This document shows, piece after piece, positions 1 through 7,075 of a stretch of DNA of 64,000 bases (its first letter is position 1; each line of letters opens with the position of its first letter). The notes beneath the pieces were generated by a model. That model was not told where the DNA came from. It ran no database searches and saw nothing but the letters and a program-made list of their open reading frames with translations. Origin of the DNA: UBA2357 sp046295975 (GTDB lineage Bacteria; Pseudomonadota; Gammaproteobacteria; Burkholderiales; Rhodocyclaceae); the NCBI GenBank assembly GCA_046295975.1, contig JBKBMG010000022.1, positions 1 through 64,000 on the forward strand, written 5' to 3'. The position numbers were made by a program, and so were the translations under genes.

Positions 1-115
1 GAGGCCGCCAGCCGGCTTGCGAAAGGTTCAGACAACGAGTAAAAACCACCCGTCCTGTCATCTCCCACTGGGGGAATTTGACCTGGCCACAGATGGAGGA
101 ATTTGAAGTGGCCGC
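1..115. mobile_element. Terminal repeats of an IS21-family-like insertion sequence (end only)
   Basis: Two imperfect 21-base direct repeats occur 25 bases apart at 70-90 and 95-115 (pattern GGrGGAATTTGAnsTGGCCrC, 17 of 21 identical). Multiple short terminal repeats of this kind, with the core GGAATTTGA-TGGCC, are characteristic of IS21-family ends in Beta- and Gammaproteobacteria. No transposase is visible because the element would lie to the left of the window. The neighbouring kleisin-like reading frame runs into this repeat block, which fits an insertion there. The family call is from pattern memory and was not searched. Confidence 0.5.
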
Positions 116-784
116 CGGGGAGTAGAGCGCACCCTGTACCGACAATTGCTCTAGGCTCAAGTCGAGCGCACGCTCCGCTTCTTCCAGATAGCGATAGAAG
201 GTGCCCTGCGAGCCGCTGTCCATCATCTGGTTCATCGGCTCCACATAATGATCGTAGGCTTCCAGCACCGCGCGGTAGCGCTGGCTGATCGGCATGCTGC
301 TGTCGGCGCTTTTGGCGTTTTCCGCCAGCTCAAAGAGCGCGTGCCGGTCCTGATCGAGCTGCAGACTGACCTGGCGGAAGAGTTCTGCTAGCTTGTTGGC
401 GGCTCCGCGCACGCGATCCATGTCGGCCCCGAGCATCCCTTCATTGAGTGCTTCGGTGGCTTCACGGATGGCCGCAACACGCGCCTGCAGTACGGCAGCC
501 AGGCCCAGCTCATGTTCACGGGTGAGACCGCGCACGAACTCCAACACATAGGCATTGAGCTGCAGATCGCTGCTGCGCGGCAAGGTTTGCAGGATGTCCG
601 CATTGACCAGGGCACGCAGCACCGCGCCCTGCGTTTCGGCATCCCGTTGCCCGGATACCTTGGCAATACCGTTCAACACCTGATCGCTGGTCAGCACGGC
701 AAACTCGCGCGACAGCCGCACCAAAAGCTCTACGGTGTCCCAATGGGTGTAAAGCACGTAGACCAGCGAGCGAGGGTTGGCCAT
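116..784 (-). pseudogene. Truncated kleisin-like protein, probable Wadjet JetA/MksF-type
   Basis: An ATG at 784 opens a frame of about 220 residues (starts MANPRSLVYVLYTHWD) that reads into the IS-end repeats at 115 and stays open to the window edge, so the native C-terminus is not seen. The sequence is almost all helix, with an N-terminal winged-helix-like segment (LLVRLSREFAVLTSDQVL) and a later VEPMNQMMDSG...FYRYLEEAERALD region. This resembles JetA/MksF kleisin subunits of Wadjet-type condensin defence systems; JetB, JetC and JetD would be expected to the left. Alternatives are another MukF-like or purely hypothetical defence protein. Truncation by the IS is inferred from loss of protein-like character past residue 222. 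Confidence 0.42.
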
Positions 785-817
785 GTCAGTTCAGTCTCCC
801 ACCACCGAGCAGGCATG

Positions 818-855
818 CCCTGTGCGGCATGCTCTCACCCACCAGCCGCACAGGG
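818..855. repeat. Perfect 11-bp inverted repeat upstream of the kleisin-like gene
   Basis: Arms CCCTGTGCGGC (818-828) and GCCGCACAGGG (845-855) are exact reverse complements with a 16-base loop. The element sits 34-71 bases upstream of the ATG at 784, in the place expected for an operator or leader hairpin. There is no T-tract on either side, so a rho-independent terminator is unlikely. Confidence 0.6.
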
Positions 856-920
856 CGGCAACCCGGCGCATGGCCGCAGCGGGATTTCATAAGGTGCAGG
901 CTGGACGCATTGACCATTCG

Positions 921-1029
921 TTGTCCCCACGCCGCCGCGCCCGATTTCTGGCGAAATCGAGCCCAGCGGCCACATTCTTTGTGCTCTCGCGAGCCACCAC
1001 AAAGAATGTGCTCATCGTGCTGGGGACAA
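921..1029. repeat. Nested inverted repeat, intergenic
   Basis: The inner arms CACATTCTTTGTG (971-983) and CACAAAGAATGTG (998-1010) are a perfect 13-bp inverted repeat with a 14-base spacer. Outer arms TTGTCCCCA (921-929) and TGGGGACAA (1021-1029) enclose it, and their flanks ATTCG/CGAAT also match imperfectly. The whole could fold into a long cruciform. It may be a minimal inverted-repeat transposable relic or the transcript end of the DUF262 gene; no oligo-T follows the stem on the minus strand. Confidence 0.6.
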
Positions 1030-1068
1030 GCGAATCTTGGGCTGCGTCCCGGCCGGAATGTGTCAGGC

Positions 1069-1189
1069 ATGGTGGCAACACTGTGTGCACAAGGTGGCGT
1101 CAATGTGGTGAACAGCGTGGCAACATTGTGTTGAACATGTCGGCAGCATTGTGGCGACATGTGGGTCACAGTGTGGCAACAAGGTGGCG
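1069..1189. repeat. Degenerate 22-23 bp tandem repeat array
   Basis: About five units with period 22-23 end at 1085, 1107, 1130, 1153 and 1175, followed by a partial unit. The shared pattern is roughly nTGAACAnGGTGGCaaCAnTGTG. Units are contiguous without spacers, so this is not a CRISPR array. The array begins just after the stop of the DUF262 gene at 1198 (minus strand) and lies upstream of the kleisin-like gene. The intergenic stretch 785-1197 contains only this array and the two inverted repeats; I see no gene in it. Confidence 0.55.
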
Positions 1190-1197
1190 CTGACAGC

Positions 1198-2913
1198 TCA
1201 AGCGGTCGCATGGATGAAAGCATTCAGTGCCGCCGCGATGCGTTTACGGCGCTCTTGCAAGAACGCCTTGTAGTGATCCAGTGCCAGCAGTTCCTCCTCC
1301 TCCACCGGGATACACTGTGCGGCGAATGGTGCTGCACCGTGCTGCACCACCAGCGGCAACAGGTAGGTCACAGGCGCTTTGTCGCTGATCGCGCGATTGG
1401 TCTTGCCGCCGATGAAAGCCAGGTTGGCGATGTCGTCGGCCTCGCGAGGGGTGTAGCTGCCGCGCAGCAATGCCTTGGGGAAAATGTGATGAAACTGCAA
1501 GCGGTGCTGACTGCCCGAGTGGTCCAGAGCAATGGCCAGGTGGCTGCGCCAATCCTTGGCGCCTGCCGCACGAAACGCTAGGAACATGGTCTTGAACAGC
1601 GCACTGCGCTGGTTGCGCCCCTCCAGCTCTTCCGGCGTGATGTCAAGGCGGCCGAACTGCAGACGCAGCCGGTCGATCAGTTCATTGACGCCGCCGCCAT
1701 TGCGGATGGTCGCCAAATCCTGATCCAGAATGGTCTCACTGGAACCCCGCGAGAAACGGCCTTTGGCATTGGCGGCCAAGGCCCAGTAGCGCAACTGCTG
1801 CGCCTCTTCCGTGCTGAGGGCATAGTTGCGGCGGTGTCCAAAGTAGGCCAGTACCACGAGTAAGAAGGGCGATGACAGCAAGGCAGGGCTGTCGATACCC
1901 AGATTGCTGCGTGCGAAATTGAGGGCAAATTCCATTCCCTCGCAGGCTTCTTTCCACGCTTGCTGCAGTATGTCCAGGGTCAGGCTGCCGACGGTCAGAA
2001 AACGGGATTGCCCGGTGGCAAAGGCCATCAAATTCTTCAGGTGCAAACCCAGATCAAGCTCGAAACCGTTCTGGGCGCAAGCACTCTGGAAGTCCAGGAA
2101 GGTCTGCAGCGAGTGCCGCCATTTGGCCGTGATCTGCGCCAGAGCCAGATCGGAGCTGCGCAGCTTGGCGCCCAGCGAGTTGACCCGCACGAAGATTTTC
2201 GTGACCTCGTCGTAGGACAGTGTTCGCTCCAGCACGTCCATGCGATACACGTACTTGCGAATGCCGCGTAGCCGGGCCAGGCGCTGACTGTATTTCTCGT
2301 AACGCGGATCATCAAAGCCACTGATGCCCGCACGTTTGAGGAAAGGCGCATCGCTGTCGGTCTTGAAGACTTCGGATACCTTCACCCACTGCGGCAACTG
2401 CTCCAGCTTCCGGGTCGCCACCACGAAGGTCATTTTGTTGAAGCGCGTCAGCAGTTCGTCTTCGCTGGCGTCGGCCTCGTCGCCGCCCAGTTCGCCTTCC
2501 TCATCGACCTCGGCGTCATCGCCGTTCTCATCCACTTCGGTCACGACGGCCAGTTGGTCGGGATGCTCCAGATTGAAGAGCAAATCGATGGGCCGACGGC
2601 GACCGCGCACCGACACCGGCTCGCCACGAATGACGGCAGACAACGAGGTCAGACGCTGTTGTCCATCGAGCAACAGGCGGGTGCTCTGATAAGGGTTATT
2701 GCTTTGGCTGACGGCAAAGCTTTGCAGGGGCACGGCCTCATCGGTTTCCCACAGCAGAATCGCCCCCGAGGGATAGCCCCGATACAGAGAGTCGAGCAAG
2801 TCGCGCACGCGCGTGGAGCGCCAGACATACTGCCGTTGCATCTCCGGCAAGCGCAGCTCACCGCGCTCGATCATGGAGACCAGTTCTTCAACGCTGGCTT
2901 CAGCCTTGGCCAT
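1198..2913 (-). CDS. DUF262 protein with C-terminal HNH (DUF1524-like) nuclease domain, GmrSD-related
   Basis: 571 residues. The N-terminal part carries the DUF262 (GmrS/ParB-Srx-like) signature: RLPEMQRQYVWRSTRVRDLL near residues 20-40, YPSGAILLW, then LLDGQQRLTSL near 82-92, including the DGQQR motif. An acidic insert (TEVDENGDDAEVDEEGE) occupies about 125-155. Near residue 465 is HHIFPKALL with a downstream Asn-rich segment (NLAFIGGKTNRAISD), a His-Me-finger nuclease of the DUF1524/HNH type. Proteins of this build include the modification-dependent GmrSD nucleases and many anti-phage proteins. It is the last gene of the minus-strand defence operon, 23 bases after the AlbA-type gene, with an AGGAAG ribosome site before the ATG. 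The target (modified or plain DNA) cannot be read from sequence. Confidence 0.88.
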   Translation of the reverse strand: MAKAEASVEELVSMIERGELRLPEMQRQYVWRSTRVRDLLDSLYRGYPSGAILLWETDEAVPLQSFAVSQSNNPYQSTRLLLDGQQRLTSLSAVIRGEPVSVRGRRRPIDLLFNLEHPDQLAVVTEVDENGDDAEVDEEGELGGDEADASEDELLTRFNKMTFVVATRKLEQLPQWVKVSEVFKTDSDAPFLKRAGISGFDDPRYEKYSQRLARLRGIRKYVYRMDVLERTLSYDEVTKIFVRVNSLGAKLRSSDLALAQITAKWRHSLQTFLDFQSACAQNGFELDLGLHLKNLMAFATGQSRFLTVGSLTLDILQQAWKEACEGMEFALNFARSNLGIDSPALLSSPFLLVVLAYFGHRRNYALSTEEAQQLRYWALAANAKGRFSRGSSETILDQDLATIRNGGGVNELIDRLRLQFGRLDITPEELEGRNQRSALFKTMFLAFRAAGAKDWRSHLAIALDHSGSQHRLQFHHIFPKALLRGSYTPREADDIANLAFIGGKTNRAISDKAPVTYLLPLVVQHGAAPFAAQCIPVEEEELLALDHYKAFLQERRKRIAAALNAFIHATA

Positions 2914-2936
2914 GGTGCTTCCTTATCCTCTCAATC

Positions 2937-4205
2937 TCACTCAACTGCTGCGGGCGGCTCGGCAGCGGGGATGATCAACAACAGCTCGGAGTCATCCACT
3001 AGCCTGTAAACCGGTCGCTTGCCGGACAGTCGTTCACTTTGATCCAGAATGATCTGAACCCCTTCACCACGCTTGTCCATCATGGCGCTGCGGCCCGTGA
3101 TCGCTTTGTCCGCTTCGGGCACGGAACATTTGGCCAGCAGGCTGGTGACGGCTTCGTTTCGCGCGGCCTGGCGGTAGGGAAGGCTCTCCACCGTCATGGT
3201 GTTGGGGATGGCGCCTGGCGAATACAGCTCCAGCCGGTCCGCAAACATCCGCAAGCGGATTTTGGCGCCATGGATCGAGTAATCCCGGTGTGCAACGGCA
3301 TTGACCAGGGCCTCGAAGACGGCGGTCATGTCGTACTGCGGCAGGTCGTGCCGGCCCTCATTCTTGGTGGCATAGACCTGCATGTTCTTGCGGACGAAGT
3401 GGCAAGCCGCCAGCACCTGGGCATCCAGCGGCCCCGTGATGTCCTGGGCGTCGAGCTGATAGGCTGTGTCGCCTTGCGGCAGCACCTCGGTGCCACGGTA
3501 TGCCACGGCCTGAATGAAGGCATTTGGCAGCCAGCGGCGAGGGTCTCTGCTCGCCATCAGCACGCCGGCGATGGTAGGCCGAAGTGCGCCGTCGGCATCG
3601 GGGCGCGCCATGGCCAGTTTGTCCAGCAGCACCTCGCGCGTATCTTGCACGCGCGGACTGGCAAAACGTTGCCAGAGGTCATCTGCAAGGTCATCGAGCG
3701 TGGCGCCGGGCACCGGCTGCTCGTCGAAGCGGATGATGCGCGCCTGGCTGCGTTGCTGGAACAAACGCGCCAGATAGTCCGGAGCCATTTCACGCTTGGC
3801 GCTGCCCACTCGGTGCAGATAGCCGCCCGGGCTTTTATGCACGAACAGGCTGCTTGCGATATCGATCTTCAGCACCGGAAAGGGCTCGCCTGACGTGCTG
3901 GGCAGCCTCAGCCGCTCGATCACCGGCGAGAGCGGCGGGGTGATGCTGTCCAGGCAAATCTGCCGGACGAAATCCTCCACCAGATCCAGGCGCTCCAGCG
4001 GGATACCGAGCACTTCACGGGTGTCGTCCACGCCGAGCACGCACACACCACCCCGGCTGTTGGCGAAGGCGGCCAGCTCATCGGCCAGCGAATCTTTATG
4101 GGGGGCTGACACCTTTTGACCGGCAAAGCGGACTTCCTTCAACTCCAGATAGGAGTCCTCTCCCAGGCGAATCTTGTCGATCAGGTCGGCGATGTGGTCG
4201 AACAT
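2937..4205 (-). CDS. AlbA_2/Schlafen-type DNA-binding and ATP-binding protein (RecG-related annotation)
   Basis: 422 residues. The N-terminal AlbA_2 (Schlafen AlbA) domain shows YLELKEVRF near residue 20 and ELAAFANSRGGVCVLGVDD near 44-62. The C-terminal HATPase_c_4-like part has ALVNAVAHRDYS near residue 298 followed by LELYSPGAIPNTMTVESL, a layout often annotated as ATP-dependent helicase RecG-related or putative transcriptional regulator. No helicase motifs are present, so helicase activity is not supported. The ATG at 4205 lies one base past the stop of the TrlF-like gene, so translation is probably coupled. Schlafen-AlbA proteins bind nucleic acids and recur in defence islands; a sensor or effector role beside the restriction system is inference. 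Confidence 0.85.
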   Translation of the reverse strand: MFDHIADLIDKIRLGEDSYLELKEVRFAGQKVSAPHKDSLADELAAFANSRGGVCVLGVDDTREVLGIPLERLDLVEDFVRQICLDSITPPLSPVIERLRLPSTSGEPFPVLKIDIASSLFVHKSPGGYLHRVGSAKREMAPDYLARLFQQRSQARIIRFDEQPVPGATLDDLADDLWQRFASPRVQDTREVLLDKLAMARPDADGALRPTIAGVLMASRDPRRWLPNAFIQAVAYRGTEVLPQGDTAYQLDAQDITGPLDAQVLAACHFVRKNMQVYATKNEGRHDLPQYDMTAVFEALVNAVAHRDYSIHGAKIRLRMFADRLELYSPGAIPNTMTVESLPYRQAARNEAVTSLLAKCSVPEADKAITGRSAMMDKRGEGVQIILDQSERLSGKRPVYRLVDDSELLLIIPAAEPPAAVE

Positions 4206-4206
4206 G

Positions 4207-7065
4207 TCAAACCTCTCTTCCCAGGCGTTGGTAACGCCGTTCGAACGCTTCTTCGCCGCCTTCCATCACTTGGCAGACTTCGCGGCGCATGGCCTGATCC
4301 TGCAAAGAGCCGGTTTGCTTCACGTGGCACTGGTGATTGAAGTCCAGTACATGGATCAACTCCGCATCGCCATTGACCACTATGTTGGGGTTGTGGGTCA
4401 CGATGATGAGCTGACGGCGCAGTTTGTTGCTGCGGATCTGCTGCACGACCAGTCCGTAGATCAGGTGGTTATCCAGGTCGTCTTCCGGCTGGTCGAGCAC
4501 CAGTGGCTCGTTGCCGTGCGCCAGCAGGAAGGCCAGCATGGCCGCTGCGCGCTGCCCGGCGGACGCCTGACCGATGGACTGAAAGTCCCGCCCGTCTCCC
4601 TTGCGGCTGTACTCCACCTGCAAACCATCTTCGGGGAACCAGCACAGGATGTGGTCGATGAATTCCGGGCGCTTGTCGGCTTCCGCTTTCAGGAATTTAT
4701 TGAACCAGCCGCCAAACTCCGCCTGCCCGCGACCGGCTTGCGACAGGCGTTTCTTCTGCGTCAATAGCGCCTGCTCGAAGGCCGCCGTATCCCATACGCC
4801 CGGCTGCTCGACCAGATCAACCGTGCCCAGCAGATCGGCCACGAGCCCTTTGGGGGATGCCCCCTCTTGCTCCTGATACAGGTCGTCCACGTACTTGCCT
4901 TCTGCGGCCCCAAGCACCTCCCGCAAGGAGCGCTCGATGCCCTGCGCGTCCCGGCTGTAAGGGATCAGTTCGATGCGCACAAAGGGATTGCCTTGCAGCG
5001 TTGCCTGCAGAAATGCGCTCCGTTGGGCGCTGATGGCGCGGCGGGCGGATTGCACCTGTTCCAGCAACGACTTGGCCTTCTCGCACAACTCGGTGTGCTG
5101 CTTCTGCAAGGCTTCCAGCTTCTTCAGCTCGACTTCCAGGCGCTGCTTTTCTTGCACCAGACGACCGTACTCGCTGGGGTCGCTGACGCCTTGTTGCTGC
5201 AAGTCGGCCTTGAGCTGCTCGTAAGCCGCCTTGGCCGCGTCGATCCGCGCAAACCAGAGCGAAGCCTCCAGTTCGCCTCTCAGGACTTGCCCACGCTCCT
5301 GCAGCACGTTTGCCGCGCGCTCGACTTCCTGTCGCGCCTTGGCGATGGCGGCGTGCAGCGCCTGGACAATGCTCAGTGCCGGGCCGTCTTCGGCGGGTTC
5401 GAACAAACCTTCCGGCAAGTCTTCCGCCAACAGATCGTCGGCAAGCGCTTTCAGGCGGGTTGCCAGTTCGGCGGAGGCGTCGAACTGGCGTTCCAGCTCG
5501 CGGCTTTGCCGGTTGGTGCGCTGATAGTTTTTCAGTAGGGCGGCATGATCGGCGCCCTCGAAGCGGGGCAGCTTGCGCTGAATATCTTGCAGGGCCAGCG
5601 TCAAGGCCTCGCGCCCTTGCAGCTTGCCGTCCAGCTCGCGCATTTGCGCCCGTGCGGCCAGAAAGGCACGCTTGGCCTCCTCGAAAGCGGCTTGCTGTGA
5701 CTGCGTGCCCGCCGCATCGTCAATCACCTTCAATAGTGCCTGCTGGCTGTCGCCGGCCAGCGCGGCGATCTGCCCCTGGCTGAACAGGCGCACCGGAAAG
5801 CGTTGCTCGGTGATGGCCTGGCTGGCCGAAGGCTTGAAACTGCCCGTAGCGGCGTCCCATTCCTCCACCGCGTGACCTTGACCATCCTGCCGCCAGATCA
5901 GGCGATAGGGCATGCCATCGCGCTGCACTTGAACGCAGATGGCCGTATCTGCCCGCAGGCCGCCTTCGTCATTGCGGCCCCTGGCGACCTGATTGAAGCG
6001 CTTGAAAGTCTGTCCGGCTTCCGAGCTGAGCGACAGCTCCTTCTCACGGCGATAGGCCAGGCGCAGGGCATGCACGACGGTCGATTTGCCGGTACCCCGC
6101 CCGCCGATCAAAGCATTGAAGTAGGGGTTGAGCGGCAAGCTGGCCGGCTGTTTGCCACGCCCCATGTAACGTGCGTCACGGATTTCAATCGATTCGATGA
6201 AATGCTCAGGCGTATTGAACGGCGCAAAGCCGTTGCTCTCATCGCTGCGCCGAACGGAGACTTCCTGCCCATCCAGCAAGGCAAGACGCAAGCCTTCCAG
6301 GCTAGGCCGGGCCATCTTGATCCAGGTGTAGCGCGAACCCGGAACAGCCGTACCTTGGAAGCTGTGGCAATCGCTGCCCATCACGCTGGCAAAGCGCAGT
6401 TTCAGTTCATCCAGCACCATGGGCACGGGGCTGTTGGAGGCGATCCACTCCAGCGCCAGGATGCCGGGCTCCTGCAAGGCCGCCTTAACCGTATTGGCAT
6501 CCATCATGCATTTACGCGTACTAGACTCGACCCGCAACAACCCCTTGTCGCCATCGACATGTGCCGGAATGGCAAGCCCCCCCGCCGCCAGAATGCGCTC
6601 CACCACCTGGGCGGCACCGAGACGGGTAACGCCATTGCTGTCGCCACGCGTGCCTTGGTAATCCACCTGCGCCAGCAGGTCGCTGATGGTCTGACTGGTG
6701 GCGGACGGTTCAAAGATCGCCAGCAGATGAAAGTCCCCCTGCACCGAGATTTCCACACCGGGGAACAGGTGCAGCTCGCGGAAACCGGCCGGCGGCGTAC
6801 CTGCGTCGGCCTCGCGCTTCATCTCTGCATAGGCCGCCTTGAGCTTGTCGATCCACTCGCCCGTGTTGTGGTCGGTGACCGCCACGCAGTCGATCTCGGC
6901 GGCCATGTACTTGAGCAGCCATTTTTGCGGCGTCAGTTCATCCGGCGTACCGATGGCGGCCTGCCAGGCTCCGGTGTCCTTGGAGGCCGGGGTGTGGGTA
7001 TGGAAATCGAACTTCCACCAGCGTGCGCCGGGGTAAGGCCAGGATGGGCTTGCGTTGACGCTCAT
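4207..7065 (-). CDS. TrlF-family protein: PHP phosphoesterase domain fused to SMC-like AAA ATPase
   Basis: 952 residues from the ATG at 7065, chosen because GAGGGA lies six bases upstream; an ATG at 7071 has no spacing and the longer frame runs inside hsdR. The PHP domain begins at FDFHTHTP (His22, His24) and continues with TDHNTGEW, PAHVDGDKG and GSDCHSFQG, giving the metal ligands of this phosphoesterase/nuclease fold. Walker A (GGRGTGKST) follows near residue 325, then a long coiled coil (about 440-710) and a C-terminal Walker B with LDQPEDDLDNHLI and IVTHNPNI. This is the TrlF-type PHP-SMC architecture seen in defence loci, possibly an ATP-gated nuclease. It starts 10 bases after hsdR and ends one base before the next gene. 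Confidence 0.87.
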   Translation of the reverse strand: MSVNASPSWPYPGARWWKFDFHTHTPASKDTGAWQAAIGTPDELTPQKWLLKYMAAEIDCVAVTDHNTGEWIDKLKAAYAEMKREADAGTPPAGFRELHLFPGVEISVQGDFHLLAIFEPSATSQTISDLLAQVDYQGTRGDSNGVTRLGAAQVVERILAAGGLAIPAHVDGDKGLLRVESSTRKCMMDANTVKAALQEPGILALEWIASNSPVPMVLDELKLRFASVMGSDCHSFQGTAVPGSRYTWIKMARPSLEGLRLALLDGQEVSVRRSDESNGFAPFNTPEHFIESIEIRDARYMGRGKQPASLPLNPYFNALIGGRGTGKSTVVHALRLAYRREKELSLSSEAGQTFKRFNQVARGRNDEGGLRADTAICVQVQRDGMPYRLIWRQDGQGHAVEEWDAATGSFKPSASQAITEQRFPVRLFSQGQIAALAGDSQQALLKVIDDAAGTQSQQAAFEEAKRAFLAARAQMRELDGKLQGREALTLALQDIQRKLPRFEGADHAALLKNYQRTNRQSRELERQFDASAELATRLKALADDLLAEDLPEGLFEPAEDGPALSIVQALHAAIAKARQEVERAANVLQERGQVLRGELEASLWFARIDAAKAAYEQLKADLQQQGVSDPSEYGRLVQEKQRLEVELKKLEALQKQHTELCEKAKSLLEQVQSARRAISAQRSAFLQATLQGNPFVRIELIPYSRDAQGIERSLREVLGAAEGKYVDDLYQEQEGASPKGLVADLLGTVDLVEQPGVWDTAAFEQALLTQKKRLSQAGRGQAEFGGWFNKFLKAEADKRPEFIDHILCWFPEDGLQVEYSRKGDGRDFQSIGQASAGQRAAAMLAFLLAHGNEPLVLDQPEDDLDNHLIYGLVVQQIRSNKLRRQLIIVTHNPNIVVNGDAELIHVLDFNHQCHVKQTGSLQDQAMRREVCQVMEGGEEAFERRYQRLGREV

Positions 7066-7075
7066 GTTCATTCCC

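Noticed and set aside
1069..1189. CRISPR array
   Set aside because: Units are degenerate and contiguous with no unique spacers, and there are no cas genes nearby.
786..1223. Small open frames in the 785-1197 gap
   Set aside because: They overlap repeats, lack ribosome sites and show no protein-like pattern.
2937..4205. RecG helicase
   Set aside because: The gene lacks helicase motifs; only the AlbA_2 and HATPase-like parts common to wrongly named RecG-related proteins are seen.
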